Origin: Nansenia antarctica
Lineage: Eukaryota > Chordata > Actinopteri > Argentiniformes > Microstomatidae
Length of the DNA stretch: 64,000 nucleotides
Assembly: GCA_963989245.1 (NCBI GenBank)
Contig: OZ022342.1
Span: 34,943,179 to 35,007,178 of the forward strand
Direction of reading: 5' to 3'
How positions within the stretch are numbered: position 1 is the first letter of the stretch; the number at the start of each line of letters is the position of its first letter. Shown here in pieces: positions 10,390-21,782 of this stretch. A program made the translations under genes and the position numbers. The notes under the pieces were generated by a model. The model searched no databases. It saw only the letters and a program-made list of their open reading frames with translations, and was not told where the DNA came from.

Positions 10390-10529
10390 CTAACGATGAG
10401 GTAATAGTGAACAGCCGGACAAAACGCTCACCTGAAGCCACTCCTGCCAATTAGAGGGAGAGAGAGAGGGAGAGAGGGAAAGAGAGAGAGAGAGGCACTG
10501 CCCACTACCTAGAGGTAGAGGGTGTGACA
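10390..10529 (-). mobile_element. Inverted fragment of solo LTR 1
   Basis: Reverse complement of 9017-9156: the first 140 bp of the LTR, from the TGTCAC end to CATCGTTAG. Confidence 0.88.
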
Positions 10530-11158
10530 GTGTCAGTATAGGTATTATGTCAGTGTATAGGTAATATGTCAGTATAGGTAATATGTCAGTATAGGTAATA
10601 TGTCAGTATAGTTCAGTATAGGTAATATGTCAGTGTATAGGTATTATGTCAGTGTATAGGTAATATGTCAGTGTATAGTTAATATATCAGTATAGGTAAT
10701 ATGTCAGTGTATAGGTAATATGTCAGTATAGGTAATATGTCAGTGTATAGGTAATATGTCAGTATAGGTAATATGTCAGTGTATAGGTATTATGTCAGTG
10801 TATAGGTAATATGTCAGTGTATAGTTAATATGTCAGTATAGGTAATATGTCAGTATAGGTAATATGTCAGTGTATAGGTAATATGTCAGTATAGTTCAGT
10901 ATAGGTAATATTATGTCAGTGTATAGGTATTATGTCAGTGTATAGGTAATATGTCAGTGTATAGTTAATATGTCAGTATAGTTAATATGTCAGTGTATAG
11001 GTAATATGTCAGTATAGGTAATATGTCAGTGTATAGGTAATATGTCAGTATAGGTAATATGTCAGTATAGTTCAGTATAGGTAATATGTCAGTGTATAGG
11101 TATTATGTCAGTGTATAGGTAATATGTCAGTGTATAGTTAATATGTCAGTATAGGTAA
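10530..11158 (-). repeat. Satellite block in inverted orientation
   Basis: Reads as TAGGTAATATGTCAGTGTA, the complement of the surrounding monomers, and mirrors 8390-9016. Confidence 0.95.
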
Positions 11159-11416
11159 TGAATGAATGAATGAATGGTCTTTATTGTCATTGCTACAGTA
11201 CAGGTACCAAACAACGACATTTAGGAGGGGTGGCTCCCCTGGTGTTAGGAAAGAGAAAAAACACTTTAAAAAAAAAAATTTCACAAGAAGGGAAGGAGCT
11301 GGTTTACATAAATAAAGGCTATGTACACTATCCACTGTACTATACTGTACAGATAGACGACTAGGGTTGTCATATTGCACAATAGTGTTATTGCACATTT
11401 ATTTAAAGTGTCGCAG
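11159..11416 (-). mobile_element. LINE A 3' UTR and CATT tail, inverted
   Basis: Reverse complement of 8122-8390. At 11416 it joins the interior of the hAT-A element with no satellite between. Confidence 0.88.
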
Positions 11417-11958
11417 TGCTCAGAGGAGCACCTAGGGATGCTGCTTGGTGCTCCCCGAGCTCACGAGTCACGACCCGTCCCACAGGATGGATAAAAAAAG
11501 GGATACATGGATAACTTATATTAGCAAAATGACATTTATTCATAAATAAAGATGAACGAACAAATGATTGTGTGCAAAACAAAAAAAACAAATGCAAAAT
11601 CAAATGACTGCTCTTTAAGAATGAAAGTCTGTCAGACTCCTTTAAACACAATGAAATCAACTGACATCTCTTTAAGCACTAACTGAATGTCTGTTCTTTA
11701 AACACACTGAAATAAACGGACATCTCTTAAGCACTGATCTGTTCTGTAAACACTGAAATCAACTTCAACAAAAAGTTACAGCCTAAGCATTTATTTATGC
11801 TACAAGCTTAATCATTATCATCACTGCTCTCTTGACTGCTGTTATCACTGTCCTCAATTTCAACCATGGTAGAAGATGTTGTAGGCTATCACTTTAAATA
11901 GCTCATTATTTTGATTGTGCAACAAAGTCTTTATTTTTTATTTTATTTTTTTCTAACG

Positions 11959-12696
11959 TGCAACACGTTATCGCAGCTAAGGGGTGAGTTCGAACACATA
12001 AAAAGCGCAGCACAGGAACTTGCAGCATCTTGGGGCACAAACTGTCATTTCACCCAGAAGCGCACAAGACGTACAAAGCGTCACTTTGATGAACTCAGTG
12101 AGGATCAGCGTCTCACAAGTCCAGAGGAAAGCTTTAAAGCAGGAGTCTTTTTTGTGTGCAACATTGTTTCCCAACTCAGACACCGATTCAGAGGAATGGA
12201 TACAGTGGCAAAGAGATTCCGTTGTTTACATCCCAGTGAACTCATACAGGCAAAGGATGATGCGTTGCACGCATCCGCTGAGACACCAGCCTTGATCTAC
12301 AATAATGACCTTTCTTCTGATTTTCCATCACAGCTTCTTTCCTTTCGAAATGCTCTGAGGTCAGAAATAAAACGTATTGAAAAGGGTTCAATCAAAGATC
12401 TGACAGAGCTCCTGCTCCTGAGACATGCATCTATCCTGCCCAGTGTCATAGACGTGGCTACTGCTCTCAAGCTTTTTTTAACCATACCTGTCACAGTGGC
12501 AAGTGCAGAGAGATCGTTTTCAAAACTGAAAATTATCAAAAGCTATCTGAGAAGCACCATGTCCCAGGACAGACTATGCGGACTAGCGATGCTCAGCATT
12601 GAAAGCCAGCGCGCACGTCAATTGGACTTAACAAACATAGTGAAGGACTTCGCACAGACCAATGCCAGGAGGAGAGGACGTTTTGGTCATTGTTAA
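11959..12696 (+). pseudogene. hAT transposase C-terminal half (ZMYM1-like hAT), copy I
   Basis: From CNTLSQLRGEFEHIKSAAQEL on, the frame reads the C-terminal half of a hAT transposase of the type related to ZMYM1-like proteins, ending with the dimerisation region: SVIDVATALKLFLTIPVTVA, SAERSFSKLKIIKSYLRSTM and LAMLSIESQRARQLDL. The N-terminal BED-like and catalytic parts are missing. The upstream residues in the open frame (from 11911, MIVQQSLYFLFYFF) come from non-coding DNA fused by the deletion. The C-terminus is open to a natural TAA at 12694, unlike copy II. Non-functional as a transposase. Confidence 0.85.
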
Positions 12697-12783
12697 AGGT
12701 AAGAATATTATTTGATATGTCCAACAAAGGATTTGACAAACTCTGGCCAATTTTGCGCAACAAGTAGACTGATGCAGTGGAGA

Positions 12784-12872
12784 CAGGGTTGCCAGATGGG
12801 CTGGTTTTTGGTGGATTTAGACGTTTTTAGATTGGTTAGGTTGGAAATTCTCAATCCCATCTGGCAACCCTT
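12784..12872 (+). mobile_element. 89-bp MITE in hAT-B 3' region, copy I
   Basis: CAGGGTTGCCAGATGGG to CCCATCTGGCAACCCTT. Flanked by AGTGGAGA on the left and AGCGGAGA on the right, a target duplication with one mismatch. Confidence 0.85.
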
Positions 12873-13293
12873 AGCGGAGAGTCTACAGATATGTTTACAG
12901 ATATCGCACTGCTGTGCACACCACACTTTGTTAAAAGAAATAAAGCAAGTGCTTTTCTATTTATAATACATTCTACTGATGTAGTCTACCATTTGGTTTT
13001 AGTTATAGGCTATTGCTATAGGCTAATTCTGCAACGTCAATAACGCATCGGACTCTAAAAAACACAAGTTTTTTTTACCTCCGTTGCGAAAGGGCCCCCG
13101 CCGCCACCTTGCGGGGGGGCCCCGGGATTTTGCGGTACGCCACTGGGTCAGTAGTTGGATTTTGAGGAAGTAAATTCCTCTCCCAGCGGTTCCAGCTGTT
13201 GGTGCGCAAGAGCGCCTTCATGCGGCTGATCTGCCGCGCAGCATGCATTTTGGCGACGCATGCACACTGGCGCACCAGTTATGTGCACCCCTG

Positions 13294-13325
13294 CCTATAC
13301 ACTGACATATTACCTATACTGACCT
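13294..13325 (+). repeat. Satellite remnant between hAT-A and LINE A
   Basis: CCTATACACTGACATATTAC plus one shorter monomer: about 1.5 units. Confidence 0.9.
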
Positions 13326-13497
13326 ATCAGCATGTTAAATGTGCAACAAGAGGAGAAAAAACACTGGATAAGGTATACACCAACATCAAGCGTGCTTACA
13401 AGGCTAGACCGCTAGCTCATCTAGGCATGTCTGACCATGTGTCAATCCTCCTGATCCCAGCCTACACTACCATGAGGAAAAGTGCTCCCATCACCAC
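13326..13497 (+). pseudogene. LINE A endonuclease end, copy I
   Basis: Reads HVKCATRGEKTLDKVYTNIK, AYKARPLAHLGMSDHVSILL and IPAYTTMRKSAPITT: the last endonuclease motif (SDH) of LINE A. The L2 element is inserted directly after it. Confidence 0.8.
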
Positions 13498-13577
<80 letters not shown>

Positions 13578-13783
13578 CATTTATTTTATAAGGCGCCTTT
13601 CATGGCACTCAAGGTCGCCGTACAACACAGTTACAAAAATACAGTCAAACAGTTAAAAAATGACAATCAAACAATTACAAATTACAATATAAAAAGCAGC
13701 AGCAGGGCATTCAATAGTCGGGAGGGTGGCTCAGAGATAAGCCTGCCTGAAGAGGTGTGTTTTGATGTGTGTTTTGAATGGGT

Positions 13784-14290
13784 TTATGGTGTCAATGTTC
13801 CTAATGTCGGGGGGGGGGGGGAGTTCCAGAGGCGAGGGGCAGAGCGGCTGAAAGCTCTTGCCCCCATGGTGGACAAACGGGCAGGGGGGACAGTGAGGTT
13901 GATGGCGGAGGCTGACCTGAGGGACCGGGTGGGAATGTTGAGGTGGAGGAGGTCGGACAGGTAAGGGGGGGCGAGGTTGTGGATGGCTTTGAATGTGTGG
14001 AGGAGGATTTTGTAGTCAATGCGTAGTTTAATGGGAAGCCAATGGAGTTGTTGTAGAACGGGGGTGATGTGACTGGTGACAGGGGTTCTGGTGATTATAC
14101 GGGCAGCAGCATTCTGGACCAGTTGGAGCTTATGGAGGAGTTTGTGTGGGAGACCAAAGAGAAGGGAGTTGCAGTAGTCTAAGCGGGAGGTGACTAGAGA
14201 GTGGACCAGGATAGCAGCGCTGTTGGGAGTGAGTGACGGGCGGAGGCGGTTGATAATTTCGAAGGTGAAAGTAGGCAGACCGGATGGTGT
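13784..14290 (-). pseudogene. L2 C-terminal region, copy I
   Basis: Continues the L2 protein after a frameshift: INRLRPSLTPNSAAILVHSL, RLDYCNSLLFGLPHKLLHKL, LQLVQNAAARIITR, ITPVLQQLHWLPIKLRIDYK and GARAFSRSAPRLWNS. A long G-run at 13810-13821 breaks the frame again just before the end. Confidence 0.85.
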
Positions 14291-15485
14291 TGTTGATATG
14301 GGTATGGAAAGATAGGGTGCTGTCGAGGACGACACCCAGACTCTTAACCTGAGGGGAGGGAGAAACAAAGGAGTTGTCGATAGAGAGGGTGAAACTGGGT
14401 TGCTTGGTGAGGGAGGATTTGGAGCCAATGAGTGCTATCTCGGTTTTGTTGCTGTTAAGTTTGAGAAAGTGGGAGGGGAACCAGGATTTGATTTCCTGTA
14501 GGCAGGCACAGAGGGAAGAGGGTGGGAAGGTGGATGAGGGTTTGGAGGAGACATAGAGCTGGGTGTCGTCCGCATAACAGTGAAACTGTATGTTGTGTTT
14601 ACGGAATATTTGACCCAGTGGGAGGAGGTAGATGATGAATAGGATGGGGCCAAGGACAGAGCCCTGGGGAACACCAGAGGAGAGGGGGGAGGTATGGGAT
14701 GAGAATGATTTTAACTGGATGAATTGAGTGCGACCAGAGAGATATGAATGGAACCAGTCCAGGGGAGAGTCGGATATGCCAATGGAGGCTAGTCGGTCGA
14801 GGAGGATGGAGTGGGAGATGGTGTCAAAGGCTGCGGTCAGATCAAGGAGGATGAGAATGGATAAATGTCCAGAGTCAGCTGCCATCAAGAGGTCGTTTGT
14901 GATTTTAATGAGGGCTGTTTCTGTACTGTGACGGGGGCGGAAACCGGATTGGAATTGTTCATAGAGGTTATTGTTATAGAGGTGGGCCTGAATCTGTGAT
15001 GCGACAACTTTTTCCAGAATTTTTGAGATAAATGGCAGATTAGAGATTGGGCGGAGGTTATTGAAAATGTTGGGGTCTAGACCAGGTTTCTTCAGTAGGG
15101 GTGTAACAGCAGCAGATTTGAGCGGGGAAGGGACGGAACCAGAGGTGAGAGAGGAGTGGATGATGGCTGTTATCAGGGGTAGAAGAGAGGGAAGGGAGGC
15201 TATAACCAGGGAGGATGGCAGGGGATCAAGTTGGCAGGTAGAAGGCTTGGATGTCTGGATAAGTTTTGTTAAGTCAGTCGCTGAGGAGAGTTGAAAGCAG
15301 GAGAGAGGTAGGGAGAGGGGGGGATTGGGAACAAAAGGAGGCGGACGACTAGACGTGTGAGGGGTCAGTTGCTGGTGGATGGACGAAATTTTAGAGTCGA
15401 AAAATGCCATTATGGAGTTACAGTGGTCAGTGGAGTAGAAGTGAGGTGGAAGGAGATCAGGGGGGCGGAGAGAATTGTTGATCAC
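14130..15485 (-). pseudogene. L2 reverse transcriptase, copy I
   Basis: 451 open codons containing the full RT core: TPLLKKPGLDPNIFNNLRPI, QSGFRPRHSTETALIKITND, LLDLTAAFDTISHSILLDRL (D215), SGVPQGSVLGPILF (270-283) and HCYADDTQLYVSS (YADD 304-307), then NKTEIALIGSK and KSLGVVLDSTLSFHTHINNT. The true frame is lost near 14290, after IRSAYFHLRN; the C-terminal part is in another frame. It probably cannot act, but the catalytic core is intact in this copy. Confidence 0.88.
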
Positions 15486-15525
15486 TGAAAATAGGGCCCT
15501 GGTATTCCCAGCACTAGAACAGGAA

Positions 15526-15697
15526 GACTGTCAGAACCTGGCCAGAAGGGTCCGCTCCACTGCAGATCTGCCTAAATGACACCTCATGGCAGGAATATGA
15601 GCATGAGGACCTGGAACAGTTCACGTCGTCGGTTCTGAACCACATAGTGAACTGCACCAACTCAGTCACCATGGACAAACGGGTCCGGGTCTATTTA
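15526..15697 (+). pseudogene. LINE A linker fragment, copy I
   Basis: Resumes LINE A after the L2 insertion (ACTGTCAGAACCTGGCC onwards; translation SWQEYEHEDLEQFTSSVLNH and IVNCTNSV). It stops at GGGTCCGGGTCT, where copy II continues into the RT. A 35-bp stretch (15698-15731) of unknown origin then leads to LINE B copy 3. Confidence 0.75.
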
Positions 15698-15731
15698 GGT
15701 TCTATTCTATTGGTCTATCTACTTTAGTCTC

Positions 15732-16987
15732 GCCCCATCTGTGCATTGATGAGCGGAAACGCGCGACGCCGGTCCGGAGACGATTGAGCCTCACCCAGGA
15801 TACCCTTGGCAAGTCCATCCCGAGGGGCTCAGGGCCGGCGACTGGGATGTGGTCGCGGAGTTTGGAGGTGTTAGCCTCCCACTCCGCGCGCCACATATAA
15901 TCCGCCCATCTTGCCGCACTGATGTTAAGATATCTGCATTGCTGCCTGAGATCCTGTGCGAGATTTGTGCAGGCACAAATGGGTGTCTCGACTTGAGACG
16001 CCGGGAAGTCTCCGCTGTTATAGTGAGCCTATTATGGAGCAGATGCGGGCTCACTGCGGGCTCACTGCGGTAAAGCTGCGGGCTCACTGCGGTTACGGAT
16101 GAGCTCCATGATCATTCTGACCATGTGCCTGTCCGGCAGCAGGCGGAGCAGCTTGCAGGAGAGGCCGCGATGCCATACGGTATCGTAGGCAGCCGTCAGG
16201 TCTATAAAGACGGCCCCGGACTTCTTTTTTGCCGAAAAGCAAACCTCGATGTCTTGAGTCATAAGGGTGACTTGATCTACGGTCGACCTCCCGCGTCGGA
16301 ACCCGGCCTGCTCACGTGGGAGCAGCGGGTCGACAATTGGTTCGATGCGGGCGTAGATGAGACGCTCGAGGATCTTGAAGGGGATGCATAACAGAGAGAT
16401 GGGACGGTAACTCTTAGGGTCCCCTTCAGGCTTATTCGGTTTAGGGATCGCAACAACTAGGGCTCTTCGCCAGATTTTGGGGATCTTGAGTTGGCGCAAA
16501 CAGGAAGTGAGGAACGCTCTCAGCCAGGACTTCAAGGCGGGTGCGACATGGAGAATAAGCTCCGGGCAGATGGAATCAGGCCCCGGAGCTTTCCCTGGCT
16601 TTAGATGCTGGAGGGCAGCAGTGGGTCTCCTGGAGGAGAATGACGAGGGCCTTGGTGGTATTGGCCAGGTGTTCGATGACGTCGATCTTACTGGGGGTTA
16701 GTCCTTCGGTGTTCAGCTGCAGTATTCTGGGTTCGAGGTCAGCAGACCTCTCCCCCGGCTGCTGCCGAATACCAGCCCGGGTGAGGGGCCCTGGTTGGCA
16801 AACTTTGTTTCGCTTCTTGCTTTTGGCAGTCATTAGCTACTTACGGGGGGCACCACGAGAAGGTGTTTGCCACGCTAAATCAACATGCACGGATGCTGAA
16901 TGCTCTCTATTCGCTTGGTGATTCGCAGTTCGCACAAGGTTTTCCACTTGTTGTGAGCTTAGAGTTCACTAGCTTTAGAGACCCCAT
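15732..16987 (-). mobile_element. LINE B copy 3
   Basis: Same deleted form as copies 1 and 2: C-terminal part (15896-15732), RT half (16535-16062), endonuclease start (16833-16576) and 5' UTR, with identical translations to copy 1 in the RT and endonuclease parts. It begins at GCCCCATCTGTGC, inside the Cys/His region. Confidence 0.88.
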
Positions 16988-17126
16988 ACCTATACTGACA
17001 TATTACCTATTCTGACATAATTTACCTATACTGACATATTACCTATACACTGACTATTACCTATACTGACATATTACCTATACACTGACATATTACCTAT
17101 ACTGACATATTACCTATACACTGACA
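16988..17126 (+). repeat. 17/19-bp satellite block
   Basis: Same position relative to LINE B and LINE A as the 6220 and 7522 blocks, with a few private changes (ACCTATTCTGACATAATTT). Confidence 0.95.
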
Positions 17127-17838
17127 CTGGTGACCTTCTACCGCGGCACAGTGGAGAGCATCCTCACCTACGGCATCTGCAACTGGTTCTCCAGCTGCAC
17201 TACCGCGGAGAGAAATGCGCTACAGAGAGTCGTGAGAACAGCACAGAAGATCACCGGCGCCCCCCTCCCCTCTCTGGAAGAGCTGTACAACACTCGCTGT
17301 CTCAGGAAGGCCTCCAAGATCTCCAGGGACCCTACCCACCCTGGGTACGAACACTTTACCCGGCTGCCCTCGAAAAGACGGTTCAGGACCTTGGCCGCAA
17401 GGACAAACAGACTGAAGAACAGCTTCTACCACAGGGCCGTCCAGGCCCTGAACACAGCAAAGACCTAGGTTCTGGGCCCTGGACAGTCTGGACGGATTGA
17501 TGGCAGCTGCTGGACTGAAAAAATCAGGTGTAGTGCTGAGGCACAAATATGTACATTTCAAGCCTGCAAACTGCGACACTTTAAATAAATGTGCAATAAC
17601 ACTATTGTGCAATATGACAACCCTAGTCGTCTATCTGTACAGTATAGTACAGTGGATAGTGTACATAGCCTTTATTTATGTAAACCAGCTCCTTCCCTTC
17701 TTGTGTTTTTTTTTTTTTTTAAAGTGGCTTTTCTCTTTCCTAACACCAGGGGAGCCACCCCTCCTAAATTTCATTGTTTGGTACCTGTACTGTAGCAATG
17801 ACAATAAAGACCATTCATTCATTCATTCATTCATTCAT
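17127..17838 (+). mobile_element. LINE A 3' end copy with CATT tail
   Basis: Nearly identical to 7679-8390: frame of 112 codons ending ALNTAKT at 17468, 3' UTR and CATT tail. Differences are single bases and a longer T-run at 17706. Confidence 0.88.
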
Positions 17839-18268
17839 TACCTATACTGACATATTAACTATACACTGACATATTACCTATACACTGACATAATACCTAT
17901 ACTGACATATTACCTATACACTGACATATTACCTATACTGAACTATACTGACATATTACCTATACTGACATATTACCTATACACTGACATATTACCTATA
18001 CTGACATATTACCTATACACTGACATATTACCTATACTGACATATTAACTATACACTGACATATTACCTATACACTGACATAATACCTATACACTGACAT
18101 ATTACCTATACTGAACTATACTGACATATTACCTATACACTGACATATTACCTATACTGACATATTACCTATACTGACATATTAACTATACACTGACATT
18201 ACCTATACACTGACATAATACCTATACACTGACATATTACCTATACTGACATATTACCTATATTACCT
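17838..18268 (+). repeat. 17/19-bp satellite block
   Basis: About 24 monomers up to the R2-superfamily LINE; the last unit runs into AACCCCTGCC. Confidence 0.95.
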
Positions 18269-18874
18269 AACCCCTGCCAGGAAAACATCTGCAGGCATCT
18301 TGACCTCTGCAAGAGACTGGCAGCTGTTGGTTGACCTTGAACATCAGCTGAAGTTCCCCAGCCACATTGCAGTCACCACCCTGCGACCAGACATTGTTCT
18401 CTTTTCTGAGTCCACCAGGCAAGCAGTGCTGCTGGAACTGACAGTCCCGTGGGAAGACCGCTTGGAAGAAGCCTTTGAGAGGAAGCTCTCCAAGTACGCG
18501 GGACTGGTCAGTGACTGCCAGCAGGCTGGGTGGAGAGCGAGGTGTTTCCCAGTAGAGGTTGGTTGCAGAGGATTTGCAGCCCGTTCCTTGGCCAGAGCCT
18601 TCAGCAGTTTGGGCATCGATGGAGAGAGAAAGAAGAGAGCCATCCGCAGTACCACCAATGCGGCAGAGAGAGCCTCTAGATGGCTGTGGCTCAAAAGAGG
18701 AGAGCCATGGAGTCATGGTAGCTAGTTAGCCATCTGGACACAAGCTGGGGTCTGATCAGCCCCGGCTGGGTCACCTGGAGGAGGGTGTATGATGTTGAAA
18801 GACCCGAAACGCCCGATGATTCCAGGAACATCACTGAAGATGTGTCCAGAGGCATCAGTAGATGTATGTACACA
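18269..18874 (+). mobile_element. RLE-type LINE copy a: 3' end only
   Basis: 5'-truncated copy of the element at 18875-22495. The frame (18300-18725) gives the restriction-like endonuclease: TTLRPDIVLFSESTRQAVLL, ELTVPWEDRLEEAFERKLSK, VEVGCRGFAARSLARAF and RWLWLKRGEPW, i.e. the PD-E-x-K type core of R2-superfamily LINEs. It ends with the same 3' UTR as copy b, and copy b begins at the next base. The upstream edge joins satellite with short shared sequence. Confidence 0.88.
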
Positions 18875-19043
18875 GTGAACCCCCTGAGTCATCAGTGACA
18901 GCCAGGAAAGACTGGATGACAACCATGAAGAGTGTGGTGACTACTGGAGAGTCAGTGACAGCTCGGAGAGACGGCGACCGGGGGCAGAACGGGCTGGCAA
19001 CCCAATCTGTGTCCTCTGAGAGGAGGACCCTAACAAAGCTACG

Positions 19044-20027
19044 ATGAACTTAATGGAAAAATACCCCCAGGGGTGCCCGAGAGGGGGGGAGGATGAGCAC
19101 CCCAGTCGGACGGACACAACGGTAACAGACTTAGGCAATGGACAAACGACTATGAGCAAGCAGTGTACATGCGGTAAAATCTGCAAGAACATCCATGGCT
19201 TAAAAATCCACCGAGCGAGGATGAAATGCCCGTTAGGAGTAGAAGCAACACAATGCACAGGTGTTCAACCTGGTGAGACGCAGGAGGTGCCAGGCCCGGA
19301 GTCACCCCATAGTGCCCAGAACCTCCAAGTGTTGCAGTCTAACCCCTCGAGCATCAAGTCCGACCGGAGGCGGATCAAATGGCCAGCAGCTAGCATGACT
19401 TCACTGTGGAAGCAGTTCGATGACGATGTCGACCAAATTCTGGAGGTAACGGTGAAGGGCGAGGCTGACAGGAAGCTACAGGCGATGACAACAATCATTG
19501 TCAGCATTGCAGCTGAACGGTTCGGCGTGGAGGAGAAAAAAAGCTCCGGAACATCTTACGTAAAGAACCAAAGAGCTGCAAAGATCCATAACATCAGGCA
19601 GGAGATGAAAGCGCTGAAGTCCCAGTACAAGGTGGCAGGAGAGGAGGAACGCACTGGCCTGGCCCAGCTAATGTGCATCCTACGGAAAAACATCAGGATT
19701 CTCCGCCGGGCTGAGTGGCATCGGAGGCGGCGGCGTGAGAGGGCACGTAAACGTGCTGCATTCATAGCCAACCCCTTCAAGTTCATGAAGGATTTGCTCG
19801 GGCAGAAGCGCAGTGGCAAACTGGCCTCCTCGCAGGAAGAGATAGACCATCATCTGAAGCAGACGTACAGCGATCCCGCAAGAGAGCAGGAGTTGGGAGA
19901 GTGCAACATCCTCATAGACCCCCCTGAACCGGAAGAGCAATTCGACATGTCGGAGCTGCAGCTGAAGGAAGTCAGGGAGGTTGTCCGCAAAGCAAGGGAC
20001 CAGGACCGAGTGGCACTTCATACAAAG
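19044..20027 (+). pseudogene. RLE-type LINE N-terminal region with zinc finger
   Basis: Begins MNLMEKYPQGCPRGG and contains one C2-H-C type zinc finger near residues 40-62 (CTCGKICKNIHGLKIHRARM followed by KC), the DNA-binding finger typical of R2-type LINEs. A basic, helical region follows (RRAEWHRRRRRERARKRAAF), then FKFMKDLLGQKRSGKLASS, the conserved region just ahead of the RT. A deletion near 20005 shifts the frame before the RT; the short open frame that runs on to 20165 is out of register. Confidence 0.85.
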
Positions 20028-21781
20028 TGTACAAGAACTGTCCCAAACTCCTGCTGCGTCTGTGGAAAATCCTGCGAGTCTTCTGGAGAAGGGGGAGGAT
20101 ACCTGAACAATGGAGAGTGGCTGAAGGGGTTTGGATCCCGAAGGAGGAAAACTCCACTCAGCTAGACCAGTTCCGCATCATCTCCCTGCTGTGTGTTGAG
20201 GCAAAGGTTTTCTTCAGCACTGTTTCCAGACGGCTGTGTACCTACCTGGCAAAGAACACCTACATCGATACAACCGTCCAGAAGGGCGGTGTGTCAGGAA
20301 TGCCAGGTTGTCTGGAGCATACCGGCGTGGTGACACAGCTCATTCGGGAGGCCCGAGAGAACAAAGGCAACCTGTCAGTGTTGTGGCTTGACCTGGCAAA
20401 TGCATTCGGCTCCATTCCACACAAGCTGGTTCAGTTCACCTTGACGAAACATCATGTCCCCAGCAGGTGCAGAGACCTCATCGCTGATTACTACAGCAAT
20501 TTCAGAATTAGGGTCTCTTCAGGAGCAATAACATCCAGTTGGCACAAGGTGGAGATCGGTATCATCACAGGGTGCACTATCTCTGTGACACTGTTCTCCC
20601 TAGCCATGAACATGCTCACCAAGTCTGCTGAGCCAGAGTGCAGAGGGCCCCGAACGAATTCCGGACAACGGCAACCACCCATCAGGGCATTCATGGATGA
20701 CCTCACAGTCACGACAGAATCAGTCCCAGGCTGCCGGTGGATTCTGAAGGGACTCGAAAAGCTAGTGGGATGGGCCCGGATGCGTTTCAAACCCGCCAAA
20801 TCAAGATCTATGGTGCTGAGGAAAGGGAAAGTGGAGGACAAGTTCCGGTTTACCATCACAGGCACAGCCATCCCAACTATCACAGAGAAGCCAGTCAAGA
20901 GCTTGGGCAAGGTTTTTGACTTCTCTCTGAGGGACACAATATCCATCAAGTCGACCTGCACTGAGTTGGATGGCTGGCTGAAATCCGTGGACAAGTCAGG
21001 CCTACCCGGGAAGTTTAAAGCCTGGGTTTACCAACATGGCATTCTTCCCAGGATCCTGTGGCCCCTCCTTGTCTATGCGGTCCCTATCTCAACAGTGGAG
21101 ACCTTAGAGAGGAGGGTTAGCAACCACCTCCGGAGATGGCTTGGATTACCAAGGAGTTTGAGCAGCACCGCACTCTATGGGAACACCAACAAACTGCAAC
21201 TGCCCTTCAAATCCTTGGAGGAGGAATTCAAGGTGACAAGAGCCAGAGAAGTGGTTCAGTACAGGGACTCAAGTGATCCGAAGGTGGCTAATGCAGGGAT
21301 CCAAGTGAGGACTGGCAGGAAGTGGAGGGCAGAGGAAGCTGTTCAAGAGGCAGAGGCGAGGCTGCGTCACAGGAGCTTGGTGGGAGTGGTCACACGAGGT
21401 CGAGCTGGGCTTGGATCCTTTCCAACTCCCCAAATGAACACCAGGGGGAAGGAAAAGCGCCGCCTTGTTCAGGAGGAGGTGAGAGCAGCAGTGGAGGAGA
21501 CAAGAACCTGCAAGGCAGTGGGAATGAAGCAACAGGGAGCTTGGACGAGATGGGAGAATGCGATTGAGAGGAAGGTGACCTGGGCTGAGCTTTGGAAAGC
21601 CGAGCCTCACCGCATCAAATTCCTCATCCAGGCAGTCTATGATGTGCTTCCAAGCCCGTCAAATCTGCACACATGGGGCATAGCAGAGACACCAGCATGC
21701 CAACTGTGTTCCAAGCGAGGAACCCTGGAACACATCCTCAGCTGCTGTACAAGGGCCCTTGGAGATGGACGGTACAGGTGA
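20010..21781 (+). pseudogene. RLE-type LINE reverse transcriptase and CCHC motif
   Basis: 584 open codons from 20027. RT motifs: PEQWRVAEGVWIPKEENSTQ, QFRIISLLCVEAKVFFSTVS, QKGGVSGMPGCLEHTG, LWLDLANAFGSIPHKLV (first Asp), TGCTISVTLFSLAMN and FMDDLTVTTESVPGCRW (catalytic MDD at 223-225). Thumb region VDKSGLPGKFKAWVYQHGIL and WLGLPRSLSSTALYG. The CCHC motif CQLCSKRGTLEHILSCC is near the end. The frame closes at GRYR because a few bases were lost; the RLE follows in another frame. Confidence 0.88.
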
Positions 21782-21782
21782 C

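Larger units (their letters stand above)
8122..11416. repeat. Large inverted duplication: arms of about 1.03 kb around a 1.23-kb loop
   Basis: The forward arm 8122-9156 (LINE A tail, satellite, first 140 bp of solo LTR) is repeated in reverse complement at 10390-11416. Monomer variants inside the satellite (for example CTGATATATTAACTA at 8857, mirrored near 10680) keep their order, so the arm was copied as a block. Confidence 0.9.
11417..13293 (+). mobile_element. hAT-A copy I (left end lost), carrying hAT-B remnant
   Basis: Homologous to 24442-27350 but without the left terminus, the SINE and about 700 bp of hAT-B. The right end AGTTATGTGCACCCCTG at 13277-13293 is intact and followed by CCTATACA, the same target word as in copy II. 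The left side is cut by the inverted arm. Confidence 0.85.
13498..15525 (-). mobile_element. L2-type LINE copy I with TAA-repeat tail, inserted in LINE A
   Basis: Minus-strand LINE whose 3' tail is the TAA/AAT microsatellite at 13499-13577. The RT lies at 15485-14130 and the C-terminal region at 14428-13784. It separates LINE A endonuclease (to 13497) from the LINE A linker (from about 15526). The 5' part (endonuclease) is missing, as usual for truncated insertions. The same insertion with the same frameshift is in copy II. Confidence 0.9.

Noticed and set aside
13482..13600. Open frames starting with poly-Ile or poly-Asn
   Set aside because: Translation of the TAA microsatellite tail of the L2 element.
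18691..18922. Minus-strand frames across the RLE-type LINE 3' region
   Set aside because: Shadow frames of the structured 3' UTR, repeated in copy b only because the UTR is duplicated.
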